Below, piece after piece: positions 16,440 to 25,104 of a stretch of DNA of 64,000 nucleotides (positions are counted from its first letter, which is position 1; every line of letters begins with the position of its first letter). Both the position numbers and the translations under genes were made by a program. The notes beneath the pieces are model-generated. The model searched no databases, was not told where the DNA came from, and worked only from the letters and a program-made list of their open reading frames with translations. Source of the DNA: DATLGB01 sp038232275 (GTDB lineage: Bacteria > Actinomycetota > Thermoleophilia > Solirubrobacterales > Solirubrobacteraceae); the NCBI GenBank assembly GCA_038232275.1, contig JBBSIC010000009.1:13614-77613 (forward strand). Direction: 5' to 3'.

Positions 16440-17380
16440 AGCAGCAGCGCGCGGTGGCGGGCCGAGCCCCGCAGCAGCGCCGCCGTCTCGGTCCCGTCGA
16501 GCAGGAAGCGCCCGGGCAGCTCGCTCGCGCTGCGCGCCAGGGCGCGCGGGTGGCGGCCGTAGCTGGCCGGGGTGCCCAGGACCCAGGGCGCGACGAGCGC
16601 GAGCGCGGCCGGCCGGCGGCGGGCGGCGAGCAGGCCGGCGGCGGCGAGCAGCCAGCGGGCGTGGGCGGCCTTCCAGGCCCAGCCGCCGAGCGGCAGCTCG
16701 CGCCGCAGCTCGGGGTGCCGGCGTACGACGAGCGCCATGTGCTGCCAGCGCCACGAGCCCTTCAGCCGGCGCCGCAGCCCCCAGTCCACCGCGTGGTAGC
16801 TGAGCGCCTCGGGCGCCGCGACCAACGGCGCGCCGCGCGCCCGGGCGCGCAGGGCGAGGTCGGTGTCCTCCCCCACCGCCTGCGGGAAGTCCTCGTCGAA
16901 CCCGCCGACGGCCTCCAGCAGCGCCCGCGGGTAGGCGATGTTGCACGTCTGGGCCATCACGTGCGGGGGATCGATGTGCTGCGAGCGCGCGTGCGGCGCG
17001 TGCAGGAGGACGCCGAGCTCGTCGGGGTCGGGGCGGGTGGCGCCCTGCACGATCGCGCCGGGGTTGGCGGCGGCCGCCGCGGCGAGCGCCGCCAACCAGC
17101 CCGCGGGCGGGCGGCAGTCGTCGTCGGTGAAGGCGATCAGCCCGGCGTCCGTCGCGCGCCACGCCGCGTTGCGCAGCGCCGCGGGCCCGGCGCCGTCCGG
17201 CGCGACGATCGCCCGCGGGGCGAGCGGGTGGCCGGCGAGCACCTCGGCGCTCGCGGCGTCGCAGGCGTTGTGGGCGACGAGGACCTCGACCGCCCCCGCG
17301 TTCTGCTCGGCGAGCGCGTTGAGCAGCCAGCGCAGCCGCAGCGGGCGGCCGCGGGTCGGGACTACGACGGCGACGTCCAC
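16436..17380 (-). CDS. Glycosyltransferase family 2
   Basis: A 314-residue GT-A-fold glycosyltransferase. AVVVPTRGRPLRLRWLLNAL is the donor-site beta1, FTDDDCRPP the metal-binding DxD region, and FPQAVGEDTDLALRARARG the catalytic-side ED motif. The C-terminal part has a short hydrophobic stretch (LLAAAGLLAARRRP) that could associate with the membrane. The GTG start at 17380 lies inside the last codons of the cytidylyltransferase (19-base overlap) and was chosen because the conserved strand begins at residue 3. GTGA overlap with the next GT. Confidence 0.9.
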   Translation of the reverse strand: MDVAVVVPTRGRPLRLRWLLNALAEQNAGAVEVLVAHNACDAASAEVLAGHPLAPRAIVAPDGAGPAALRNAAWRATDAGLIAFTDDDCRPPAGWLAALAAAAAANPGAIVQGATRPDPDELGVLLHAPHARSQHIDPPHVMAQTCNIAYPRALLEAVGGFDEDFPQAVGEDTDLALRARARGAPLVAAPEALSYHAVDWGLRRRLKGSWRWQHMALVVRRHPELRRELPLGGWAWKAAHARWLLAAAGLLAARRRPAALALVAPWVLGTPASYGRHPRALARSASELPGRFLLDGTETAALLRGSARHRALLL

Positions 17381-18090
17381 AGCTTCCACGGGGCCTCCCC
17401 CGCCGCCCACAGGTCGTTCAGCCGCGTCGCGTCCTTGTAGGTGTCCATGCAGGCCCAGAACCCCGTGTGGCGGAAGGCGTGCAGGGCGCTGTCGCCGGCG
17501 AGCCCCTCGAACGGCTCGCGCTCGAGCACCGAGGTGTCGGTCAGGTAGTCGAGCACCGTGGGCTCGAAGCAGAAGAAGCCGCCGTTGATCCAGTGCTCCG
17601 AGCGCGGCTTCTCATGAAAGCCGGTGACCACGTCGCCGTCGCCGATCAGCGCGACGCCGAACTGGAGCTGCGGGCGCACGACGGTGATCGTGGCTCCGTC
17701 GCCGTGCGCGCAGTGATGGTCGAGCAGCGCGGCGAGGTCGACGTCCGCGACCCCGTCGGCGTAGGTGGCCATGAACGTCGCGCCACCCAGGTGCTCGCGC
17801 ACGCGGTGGATGCGGCCGCCCGTCTGCGTGTCCAGCCCCGTGTCGACGCACTGCACCCGCACGCCCGCGGGCCACGCGGTCTCGCGCACGAACCGCTCGA
17901 TCAGCTCGACCTTGTACCCGCCGCAGAGGACGATCTCGGATGCGCCCTGAACCACGTAGAGCTGGATGACGTGCCACAGGATCGGGTGGCCGCCGATCTC
18001 GACCAGCGGCTTCGGGAGGCCGGCGGTGTGCTCCTGCAGCCGCGTCCCGCGGCCGCCGCACAGGATCACCACGGGCGGGAGGTCGGTCAT
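17362..18090 (-). CDS. rfbF: Glucose-1-phosphate cytidylyltransferase-like nucleotidyltransferase
   Basis: A 242-residue nucleotidyltransferase that fits RfbF, which makes CDP-glucose from CTP and glucose-1-phosphate. It has the signature GGRGTRLQEHT, then PKPLVEIGGHPILWHV, DTGLDTQTGGRIHRV, TYADGVADVD (metal site) and the family-typical C-terminus GFWACMDTYKDATRLNDLW. RfbF usually precedes CDP-glucose 4,6-dehydratase (rfbG), which is absent here, so either the partner lies elsewhere or a different sugar-1-phosphate is activated. ATGA overlap with the flippase gene upstream; 19-base overlap with the GT2 downstream. Confidence 0.87.
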   Translation of the reverse strand: MTDLPPVVILCGGRGTRLQEHTAGLPKPLVEIGGHPILWHVIQLYVVQGASEIVLCGGYKVELIERFVRETAWPAGVRVQCVDTGLDTQTGGRIHRVREHLGGATFMATYADGVADVDLAALLDHHCAHGDGATITVVRPQLQFGVALIGDGDVVTGFHEKPRSEHWINGGFFCFEPTVLDYLTDTSVLEREPFEGLAGDSALHAFRHTGFWACMDTYKDATRLNDLWAAGEAPWKLWTSPS

Positions 18091-19565
18091 CTCGGGCGAA
18101 GGTAGCCGACCGCCTCGCGCAGCAGCGCGCGCTCGAGCACGGCGGTGGCGACGATGAAGACGACCGCGAACAGCGCCAGCTCGGCGAGCGCCCCGGCGCC
18201 CGAGGCCCCCAGCCCGCCCAGCGCGCGGACGCCCAGCACGGCGGCCGCGGCCGGGACGGTCGGCCCCAGCCCGCGCACGGCGTGCAGCAGCGGGTGGAAG
18301 CCCTCAAACAGCCGCGTCACGTAGTAGGCGCGCATCGCCAGCGAGGCGCCGACCATGATCGCCATCCCCCAGGCCAGGCCCTCGAGCCCGTCGGCCAGCA
18401 GCAGGGGGAGCGTCCCGCCGAGGAAGGCGAGGGTGGTGACGGCGGCGGTGGTCGCCAGCGGTCGGGTCTCCCCGCGCGCGCGCCAGAAGGCCGACCAGTT
18501 GAAGCCGACGTGGTTGATCGCCGCGAGCACGCCGAAAACCTGCAGCAGGATGATCGCCGGCTCCCACTTGTCGCCGATCCCGTAGTGCACGAGGTCGGCG
18601 GCGAACAGCGCCAGCCCGACCCCGAACGGGGCGCCCCACATCAGCGCGATGCGGTTGGACTTCACGAAGACCTCGAACAGCGTCTCCGGGCGGCTCTTGA
18701 CCGCAGCGATGGCGGGAAACAGCGTCTGCGTGACGATCTGGTCGACGCGGTCGGAGTACTGGATGATCGCCGAGGCGAGAGTGATCGCCCCCACGCCCGC
18801 CAGGCCGACGGAGGCCGAGCCGGCCAGGACCGTGCCCTGGGCGATGATGATCGTGCTCAGCCCGCCGACGGCGATCGGCCAGGAGAACTGCAGGTAGGCC
18901 CGGGCGTCCGCGCGGTCCAGGCGCAGCCGCAGCGGGTACGGGTTGGCGCGCAGGCTGACCAGCGCGGCGGCCCAGGCGCCGGCGACCGTGCCGGCGATCA
19001 GCGCCCAGTAGCCCGCCCCGGCGACGGCCAGGCCGACCGCGACGACGAAGCCCACCAGCGGGTCGATCGCCTGCAGGCGGCGCTGGCGCACGAACTCCAT
19101 CCGCCGGTAGAAGACCCACAACGGGGACTGCAGGGCGAGCGCGGGCAGCAGCGCGACCATCACGAAGCCCGGGGCGAGCAGCGCCGCGTTGCCGTAGATC
19201 AGCGCCACGACGGGGACCGCGAGGATCAGCAGCACGCACATGGCGCCGGTGAACAGGCACTCGAGCGTGAACGCGACCTGAAAGGCGCGCTCCTGGTCGG
19301 CGTCGTCCTGCTGGATGTAGCGGTCCGACACGCCGATCTGGCGCAGCACCAGCAGCGTCCCGAGCGAGATGAACAGCACGCCCCAGATGCCGTACTGCGC
19401 GCGCGTCAAGAAGCCGGCGACGAGGAAGCCGCGCAGCAGCGCGAGCCCGTTGACGCCGACCAGGAACACCGTGTTGACGACCGTCCCGCGCGCCGCGTGC
19501 TCGCGCAACGAGCGCCCGCGCAGGTCGAAGCGCGGCTCGGGGGCGGTGGCCTGGGGAGCATCCAT
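18087..19565 (-). CDS. Oligosaccharide flippase, Wzx/MOP superfamily
   Basis: A 492-residue membrane protein with about 13-14 hydrophobic helices in the pattern of polysaccharide-transport (Wzx/RfbX-like) flippases. After an amphipathic N-terminus (residues 1-25) comes VNTVFLVGVNGLALLRGFLVAGFL, and later QFSWPIAVGGLS and FPAIAAVKSRPETLFEVFVK, both characteristic. It moves undecaprenyl-linked glycan units from the cytoplasmic to the outer face of the membrane. The ATG at 19565 was chosen as the closest start before TM1. First gene of the four-gene glycan operon (ATGA coupling downstream), divergent from a GT-C enzyme. Confidence 0.88.
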   Translation of the reverse strand: MDAPQATAPEPRFDLRGRSLREHAARGTVVNTVFLVGVNGLALLRGFLVAGFLTRAQYGIWGVLFISLGTLLVLRQIGVSDRYIQQDDADQERAFQVAFTLECLFTGAMCVLLILAVPVVALIYGNAALLAPGFVMVALLPALALQSPLWVFYRRMEFVRQRRLQAIDPLVGFVVAVGLAVAGAGYWALIAGTVAGAWAAALVSLRANPYPLRLRLDRADARAYLQFSWPIAVGGLSTIIIAQGTVLAGSASVGLAGVGAITLASAIIQYSDRVDQIVTQTLFPAIAAVKSRPETLFEVFVKSNRIALMWGAPFGVGLALFAADLVHYGIGDKWEPAIILLQVFGVLAAINHVGFNWSAFWRARGETRPLATTAAVTTLAFLGGTLPLLLADGLEGLAWGMAIMVGASLAMRAYYVTRLFEGFHPLLHAVRGLGPTVPAAAAVLGVRALGGLGASGAGALAELALFAVVFIVATAVLERALLREAVGYLRPR

Positions 19566-19574
19566 CCTGCGCAC

Positions 19575-19580
19575 TAGTCT
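19575..19580 (+). promoter_or_regulatory. -10 hexamer TAGTCT before the GT-C gene
   Basis: TAGTCT is followed by exactly 9 bases and an ATG at 19590, the same spacing as at several other genes here. That ATG opens only a 13-codon frame (stop 19629-19631), one base out of frame with the downstream GT-C gene. Confidence 0.45.
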
Positions 19581-19641
19581 GCCGGTCCGATGCTCGGGCC
19601 GCCCTCCGCGACCTCGCCACGCCGGGGCTGAGCGGCCGCAC

Positions 19642-21570
19642 GTGGCGTTCCTGCACGCGCTCGCACTGGTCGTGGCGGCGACCGCGCTCGCGGGCGCTGC
19701 CGCGCGCGGGGCGCGGGCGCTGGGGGCGCGGGGGCTCGAGCTGGCGGTGGCCGCCGCGCCGCTCGCCGCGACGCTCGCCGGGCTCGAGGCGCTGGCGCTC
19801 GGGCTGGTCGGCCTCGGCGGCTCGCCCGTCGCGCTGACCGTCGCCGCGCTGCTCACCGGCCTGATCGCCTGGCGGCGGTCGCCCGGGCCGCTCGCGGCGC
19901 CCGCGTGGCGCGCGCTCGCCGGCGCCTGGGGCGGGCTGGGCCGCCCGGCGCGGCTGCTGCTCGGCGCGCTCGCAGGTGCCGCGCTGGCGTGGCTGGCCTG
20001 GATCGCGCGGCATCCGGGCCTCGGCATCGATCCGCTCACCTACCACCTGCCGGAGTCGATCCTGTGGATCCAGCAGGGGCACCCCGGCAGCGTGGAGACG
20101 CTCCAGTACGACTTCCCGCAGGGCTACTACCCGGTCACCAACGAGCTGATCGTCGGCTGGGTCGTCGCGATCGCGCGCAGCTCGGCCGCCTCGCTGGCCT
20201 GGACCCCCGCCGCCGCGCTGCTGGCGGTGCTCGCGGGGTGGCTGGGGCTGCGGCGGCTGGCGGGGGACCGCCTGGTGTCCGCGCTGGCGATCGCCGCGGT
20301 GCTGCTGTCGCCGATCGCCGCGTCCCAGCTGATCGGCCCGCACACCGACCTGCCGGCGGCGGCGTGGCTGTGGACGGCGGCGGCGCTCGTGGCCGCCGCG
20401 GAGCGACGCCCGCGGCTGCTGGCGGCGGCCGTCCTGGCGGCGGCGCTCGCCGTGGGCACGAAGACGACGACGGCGCCGTTTTCCGTGCTGCTGGGCGTCT
20501 ACGCCGTGTGGCGCCACCGCCGCGCGCGGGCGCTCGCCCCGCTGCTGGGCGCGGCGGCCGCCGCGGGCGTGGCGGTGGGCGGCGTCTGGTACCTGCGCAA
20601 CCTGATCGTGCACGGCTCGCCGCTGTACCCGTTCAAGGGGACGCCGTTCGGGGACCCCGCGCCGCCCTTCATGCGGCGCTTTGACATGTCGTTTCTCGAC
20701 CGGCCGCGACTGACGCTCGCGCGCAACGCCGACAGCGACCGCCGCACCCTCGCCGGAGGCCTCATCCTCCTCGCCCTCGGCCTGCTCGCGCCGCTGGCCC
20801 GCCCGCGGCCGCGGGGCCGCACGCTGGTTGCCGCCGCCGTCGCGCTCGCCGGGCTGCTCTCGTGGGCCGCGGCGCCGTTCACGGGGGCGGCGGACGACCC
20901 GATCCTGGACCTGTCGGCCACGACGACCCGCTACCTGCTACCGACGCTCGGCGCCGCGGCCGTCGCCCTGGCGCTGGCCGCGACGGGTGCGCGGCGGCTG
21001 CGGATCGCCGTGGCGCTGGCGCTGGTGGCGGCCTGCGCGTGGTCGATCCGCGAGACGCAGCACCTCGACCTCGTGGCGATGCCGTCGACGGCGACGCTGC
21101 TCGCCGGCGCGGCGCTCGGCGCGGCGGTCGCCGCCGTGCTGCGCCGCCTGCCCGACCTCGGGCTGGCGGCGGCTGCCGTCGCGGCGGTGCTCGCCGCGCT
21201 CGCGCTGGTCGGCGTCGGGCACGGCTTCGCGCGGCGTCAGGGCGCCGCGCCGTGGCTGCGCTCCAAGGGCGTCGTGGGCTGGGCGGCGGCCCAGCCGGCC
21301 TGGCGGGACTCGGCCTTCCCCGTCGCCTTCGCGCCGCAGATGCTCGCGCCGCTGGCCGGCGATCGCCTCCAGCACCGGATCGCGCTGGTCGGTGCGGCAG
21401 AGCCGTGCCCCGCGGTGCGGGCGCGGGCGCTGCGCGGCTGGGTCGTCCTGGGCACCTTCCCGCTGGAGAACCGGCGCGCGCCGTTCACCGCCCGGCGCTG
21501 CCTCGCGACGCCCCCGCCCGGCGCGGCCGTGCTCTACCGCGACGAGAGCTTCACCGTGATCGGGCCGTAG
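19642..21570 (+). CDS. GT-C-fold integral membrane glycosyltransferase (ArnT/PMT-like), start possibly frameshifted
   Basis: A 642-residue protein with about 12 predicted TM helices and a soluble C-terminal domain. The first extracytoplasmic loop carries GIDPLTYHLPESILW, the acidic/His-rich loop of GT-C enzymes that use polyprenyl-phosphate sugars on the outer face. KTTTAPFSVLLGVYAVWRH and WYLRNLIVHGSPLYPF are also typical. GTG 19642 is the first usable start. However, the promoter points at ATG 19590; removing one G from the run 19624-19627 would fuse that ATG in frame (MLGPPSATSPRRAERPHV, giving about 659 residues). Sugar and acceptor unknown. Confidence 0.8.
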   Translation: MAFLHALALVVAATALAGAAARGARALGARGLELAVAAAPLAATLAGLEALALGLVGLGGSPVALTVAALLTGLIAWRRSPGPLAAPAWRALAGAWGGLGRPARLLLGALAGAALAWLAWIARHPGLGIDPLTYHLPESILWIQQGHPGSVETLQYDFPQGYYPVTNELIVGWVVAIARSSAASLAWTPAAALLAVLAGWLGLRRLAGDRLVSALAIAAVLLSPIAASQLIGPHTDLPAAAWLWTAAALVAAAERRPRLLAAAVLAAALAVGTKTTTAPFSVLLGVYAVWRHRRARALAPLLGAAAAAGVAVGGVWYLRNLIVHGSPLYPFKGTPFGDPAPPFMRRFDMSFLDRPRLTLARNADSDRRTLAGGLILLALGLLAPLARPRPRGRTLVAAAVALAGLLSWAAAPFTGAADDPILDLSATTTRYLLPTLGAAAVALALAATGARRLRIAVALALVAACAWSIRETQHLDLVAMPSTATLLAGAALGAAVAAVLRRLPDLGLAAAAVAAVLAALALVGVGHGFARRQGAAPWLRSKGVVGWAAAQPAWRDSAFPVAFAPQMLAPLAGDRLQHRIALVGAAEPCPAVRARALRGWVVLGTFPLENRRAPFTARRCLATPPPGAAVLYRDESFTVIGP

Positions 21571-21579
21571 GCTTGCGCC

Positions 21580-22467
21580 GTGGCAACCGCTCCCGTCACC
21601 ATCGCGCTCGACCGCTGCCCCACCTGCCACGGTCCCGACGCCGAGGACTTCACGTTCGGCGCGGCGGCGCTGCGCCGCTGCAGCGTCTGTGCGACGGTGT
21701 ACTCGCAGCGCTACGCGGACCCGGAGGCCGTCTACGTCGACGGCTACTACACCGGCGCGACCGACTTCGGGCTCGACATCCGCCACCCGCGCTTCCAGGC
21801 GTTTTTGGCCGAGCTCAACGCGGGGCGCGCGGGCCGGCTGGTCGAGCGGCTCGGGCCGGGCGGCGCGGTGCTCGACGTCGGCTGCGGCACCGGCGAGTTT
21901 CTCACCGCGATGCGCGACGGCGGCTGGCGCGCGGCCGGGGTCGACCCGATCGCCGAGTCGGCGGCGATGGCGCGCGAGCGCGGCCACGACGTCGTCACCG
22001 CCATGCTCGAGGACTCCGGGGTCCCCCAGGGCGAGTGGGACCTCGTCTCGGCCTTCCACGTGATCGAGCACGTCCCGGACGGGCCGGCGTTTTTGGCCCT
22101 GCTCGCGCGCTGGGCGCGACCCGGCGGCCACGTCGTCGTCGAGACGCCCAACTGGGACTCGCGGCTGCGGCGGGCGAGCGCCGAGCGCTGGATCCACCTG
22201 CGCCCGCTCGAGCACCTCGTCCACCACACGCCGGCGACGATGGCGCGCGCGATGCGCGAGGCCGGGCTCGAGCCGGTCGCAGTCCAGGCGCCGACGTGGC
22301 CTTCGTCGCTACAGACGCCGGCGGAGGCCCTCGCCGACCTCGGCCGGTTTGCGTGGACGCGGCTGCCCGCGCCCGCGGCGCGGCTGCTGGACCGCCCGGC
22401 GCGAGCGTGGGACGAGCGCCGCGGCCACGGCATGGTGCTCTTCGCCCTCGGGCGCGTGCCGGGGTGA
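21580..22467 (+). CDS. SAM-dependent methyltransferase with N-terminal zinc-binding knuckle
   Basis: A 295-residue class I methyltransferase. Two CxxC pairs (CPTC at 13-16 and CSVC at 34-37) form a zinc knuckle. The SAM-binding motif I is VLDVGCGTGEFL (about 95-106), followed by AAGVDPI and AFHVIEHVPDG. This architecture is common in polysaccharide loci, where such enzymes methylate sugars or make C-methyl branches; the exact acceptor is unknown. The GTG start lies 6 bases after a TAGGCT box whose TAG is also the stop of the upstream GT-C gene. Confidence 0.88.
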   Translation: MATAPVTIALDRCPTCHGPDAEDFTFGAAALRRCSVCATVYSQRYADPEAVYVDGYYTGATDFGLDIRHPRFQAFLAELNAGRAGRLVERLGPGGAVLDVGCGTGEFLTAMRDGGWRAAGVDPIAESAAMARERGHDVVTAMLEDSGVPQGEWDLVSAFHVIEHVPDGPAFLALLARWARPGGHVVVETPNWDSRLRRASAERWIHLRPLEHLVHHTPATMARAMREAGLEPVAVQAPTWPSSLQTPAEALADLGRFAWTRLPAPAARLLDRPARAWDERRGHGMVLFALGRVPG

Positions 22468-22522
22468 CCCTGGGTCCCCTGATGATCGGCGTCGTGACGC
22501 CGCCGGGATCGACGGATCCACG

Positions 22523-23530
22523 GTGAGACGGCGGGCGCTGCGGGTCGCCGTGAGCCCCGCGGTGCGGCGGCACTCGCCGCGATCGGGCCACGGGCGGCTG
22601 TGGGCGCGCGGGCTGGCCGAGCTCGGCCGGCTGGCCCGCGTGCGCGAGGTCGCGCCCGGCGCGCATGCCCGGGCCGACGTCTGGCTCGCCGACGGCTATG
22701 ACCCGCCGCCCGAGCCCGGCCCGCCGGTGGTGGCCTACATGTCCGAGGCGCCGTGGGGGCAGCCCGCCGCGCTCGTCGGGCTCGACCCGGTCTTCGTCGC
22801 GGCACTCGCGGCGGCGGGGCGCGCGGGTGCCGAGCGCGCGGACCGGCTCACGATGCCCTCGCAGTGCTCGCGCGCGCAGGCGGCCCAGCTGTACGGCTTC
22901 GACCCGGAGCGGATCGACGTCGTGGCCCTCGGCACCGACGTCGACCGCTTCGCCGCCGGGCGCGCGGCGGATGGCCGTGCGCGCGTCGGCGCCCCGTACG
23001 TCCTGTTCGTCGGCCAGGTCCATCCGCGCAAGAACCTCGGCGCGCTGCGCGCGGCGATGGCGCTGCTCGCGGAGGGCCACGTGCCCCGGACGCTCGCGCT
23101 CGTCGTGTCCGGCGCCGCGGACCGCCCGGACTCGGCCGAGCTGCTCGCGGCGGCCAAGGCCCCGATCCGCGGCGTGCCGATCGTCGCCGTCGAACGCCCG
23201 ACCGAGGCCGAGCTCGCCGATCTGATGGCGGGCGCCGACGCCTACTGCCTGCCCTCCCTGTCGGAGGGCTTCGGCCTGACCGCCGCGGAGGCGATGGCGG
23301 CCGGGGCGCCCGTCGTGGCGGCCGACCGCGGCGCGCTGCCGGAGGTCGTCGGCGACGCCGGCCTGCTGGCGGCTCCGACGCCCGACGCCCTCGCGGCGGC
23401 GCTCGAGCGCGTGCTCACCGACGCGGCCCTCGCCGACTGGCTGCGCGCCGCCGGGCGCGAGCGCGCGTCCGGCCTCACGTGGGGCCAGACGGCGCGCGGG
23501 TGGCTCGCGTCACTGCAGCGCGCGGCGTAG
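22523..23530 (+). CDS. Glycosyltransferase, GT4-like
   Basis: A 335-residue GT-B enzyme. The C-terminal donor domain is clear: YVLFVGQVHPRKNLGALRAAM, then PSLSEGFGLTAAEAMAAGAPVV with the E(x7)E element, and ALPEVVGDAGLLAAP. The N-terminal acceptor domain begins LRVAVSPAVRRHSPRSGHG. The GTG start at 22523 was chosen as the nearest start before beta1; it is 55 bases after the methyltransferase. A 14-codon ORF (22482-22526) ends on the start codon and may be chance. Convergent with the methyltransferase that ends at 23540. Confidence 0.87.
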   Translation: MRRRALRVAVSPAVRRHSPRSGHGRLWARGLAELGRLARVREVAPGAHARADVWLADGYDPPPEPGPPVVAYMSEAPWGQPAALVGLDPVFVAALAAAGRAGAERADRLTMPSQCSRAQAAQLYGFDPERIDVVALGTDVDRFAAGRAADGRARVGAPYVLFVGQVHPRKNLGALRAAMALLAEGHVPRTLALVVSGAADRPDSAELLAAAKAPIRGVPIVAVERPTEAELADLMAGADAYCLPSLSEGFGLTAAEAMAAGAPVVAADRGALPEVVGDAGLLAAPTPDALAAALERVLTDAALADWLRAAGRERASGLTWGQTARGWLASLQRAA

Positions 23531-23539
23531 CGCTCCAGC

Positions 23540-24316
23540 TCACCGCGACCCGCCCGGCGCGGTGCAGACCGCCACGAGGTCGAACGCGCGCTCGACGTCC
23601 TCGGCGGAGAGGGAGAAGTCCTCGGGGCCGATCGCCGCGGCGCGCGGGTCGGGGGCGCCGCGGCGGTTGCGCGTCAGGAGCCGGTCGTAGAGGACCTGGC
23701 GGCCGCGCCGGGGCACGAGGCGGCGCAGGCGCAGCGGGTCGCGGCGCAGCATGCCGTCCAGCCGCGCGAGCTCCTCGTCGACCAGCACGCGCCAGCGCGC
23801 CGAGCCGCTGAGCCCGAGCACGTCGACGGACGCGAACCCCGTGCGGCACAGCCGCGCGAGCTCTCCCGGGTCGTACTCCGTGTAGTGGTAGGGGTCGATG
23901 ACCTCGTCGGCGCGCGCGAACTGGAGGCGGTTCGGGGTCACGAACACTGCGGTCCCGTCGGGCACGAGGACCCGCACCACCTCTTCGAGGACGCGCTCGG
24001 GGTCGGGCACGTGCTCGATCGACTGCACGGCGAGCACGGAGGCGAAGCTCGCGTCCTCGAACGGCAGCTTACGCATGTCGGCGACGACGGTCTCGCGGTC
24101 CTGACCGGCCAGCGCCGCGGCCGAGAGGTCGACACCGACGGTCTCATGCGGGGCGAGCTCGGCGAACGAGTGCCCGGTGCCGCAGCCGAGGTCGAGCACG
24201 CGGCCGGGCGGCAGCAGCGGCGCGCACAGCCGGTAGGTCGCGACGTGACGCTGGTAGGTCGGGTTGAAGCCGCCCTCGGCGGTGACGACCCGCTCCCCGG
24301 TGACACGCCGGCTCAC
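23540..24316 (-). CDS. SAM-dependent methyltransferase (Methyltransf_11 type)
   Basis: A 258-residue class I methyltransferase: motif I VLDLGCGTGHSFAEL, acidic residue in VGVDLSAAAL, motif II/III region LPFEDASFASVLAVQSIEHV and LVPDGTAVFVTPN. It probably acts on a sugar or lipid-linked glycan given its neighbours. The GTG start at 24316 overlaps the stop of the upstream GT2 (GTGA), implying a two-gene operon. The in-frame sequence upstream belongs to a different frame of the GT2 gene and was excluded. C-terminal RRDPLRLRRLVPRRGRQ is basic. Confidence 0.88.
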   Translation of the reverse strand: MSRRVTGERVVTAEGGFNPTYQRHVATYRLCAPLLPPGRVLDLGCGTGHSFAELAPHETVGVDLSAAALAGQDRETVVADMRKLPFEDASFASVLAVQSIEHVPDPERVLEEVVRVLVPDGTAVFVTPNRLQFARADEVIDPYHYTEYDPGELARLCRTGFASVDVLGLSGSARWRVLVDEELARLDGMLRRDPLRLRRLVPRRGRQVLYDRLLTRNRRGAPDPRAAAIGPEDFSLSAEDVERAFDLVAVCTAPGGSR

Positions 24317-25068
24317 GGCACGAACTTCTTCGAGCGCCACACCCCGGACCGGTGCAGAACGAGCCGGACGGCACCCCACAGCGTCTTGAGCCCGTAGATG
24401 ATCCCCTGACGCAACGACACGCTCGAGGCGTCGTCGGCGTAGATCGTCCGGCAGGGCACCTCCTCGATGCGGAAGTCGAAGTGCACGGCCTGGAAGAGCA
24501 GCTCGGAGTCGAAGACGAAGTCGATCGAGTTGCGCAGCCAGGGCACGTCGAGCAGCAGCTGGCGCGAGTAGGCCCGGTAGCCCGTATGCAGCTCGGCGAA
24601 GTGGGTGCCGAGGATGCGGTTCTCGACCTCGGTCAGCACGCGGTTGCAGGCGTACTTCCAGCGCGGCATGCCGCCGGCCATCGGCCCGCCGGGCGTCATG
24701 AAGCGCGAGCCGAGCACCATGTCGGCCCGGCCCTCGAGGATCGGCGAGACCATCTTGGGGATCAGCGTCGGCTCGTACTGGCCGTCGGGGTGCAGCATCA
24801 CCACGACGTCGGCGTCGAGCTGCAGCGCCTGCAGGTAGCACGTCTTCTGGTTGCCGCCGTAGCCCACGTTGTGCGGGTGCCAGACGACGTGCAGCTGGGG
24901 CAGCGTCCGCGCCAGCGCGACCGTGTCGTCGGTGGACTTGTCGTCGACGAGGATGATCTCGTCCACCCAGTCGCGCGGGATCGCCGACACCGTGCGCTCG
25001 AGCGTGCGCGCGGCGTTGCGCGCCGGCATCACCACGACGATCTTCGCGTCTCCGGGGGTCCTGAGCAT
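24313..25068 (-). CDS. Glycosyltransferase family 2, dolichol/polyprenyl-phosphate sugar synthase-like
   Basis: A 251-residue soluble GT2. VVVMPARNAARTLERTV and EIILVDDKSTDDTVALA form the nucleotide site, and VVVMLHPDGQYEPTLIPK carries the DxD-like metal ligand, with HPDGQYEP as in polyprenyl-phosphate mannosyl/glucosyl transferases. GSRFMTPGG and YRAYSR follow. It could supply the lipid-linked sugar used by the GT-C enzyme at 19.6-21.6 kb. The ATG start at 25068 has TAGGCT 10 bases upstream. Coupled to the methyltransferase downstream by GTGA. Confidence 0.9.
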   Translation of the reverse strand: MLRTPGDAKIVVVMPARNAARTLERTVSAIPRDWVDEIILVDDKSTDDTVALARTLPQLHVVWHPHNVGYGGNQKTCYLQALQLDADVVVMLHPDGQYEPTLIPKMVSPILEGRADMVLGSRFMTPGGPMAGGMPRWKYACNRVLTEVENRILGTHFAELHTGYRAYSRQLLLDVPWLRNSIDFVFDSELLFQAVHFDFRIEEVPCRTIYADDASSVSLRQGIIYGLKTLWGAVRLVLHRSGVWRSKKFVP

Positions 25069-25078
25069 CAGCCGGTGG

Positions 25079-25084
25079 AGCCTA
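25079..25084 (-). promoter_or_regulatory. -10 hexamer TAGGCT of the GT2-methyltransferase operon
   Basis: TAGGCT on the minus strand ends 10 bases before the ATG at 25068. It separates this operon from the RES toxin gene that ends only 20 bases away. Confidence 0.45.
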
Positions 25085-25104
25085 GGAGGACCTCGTTAGC
25101 CGGA

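Noticed and set aside
22482..22526. 14-codon ORF ending on the start codon of a GT4 gene
   Set aside because: Could be a leader peptide, but it lacks the -10 pattern and any attenuator-like structure; the GT4 already has a complete N-terminal strand.
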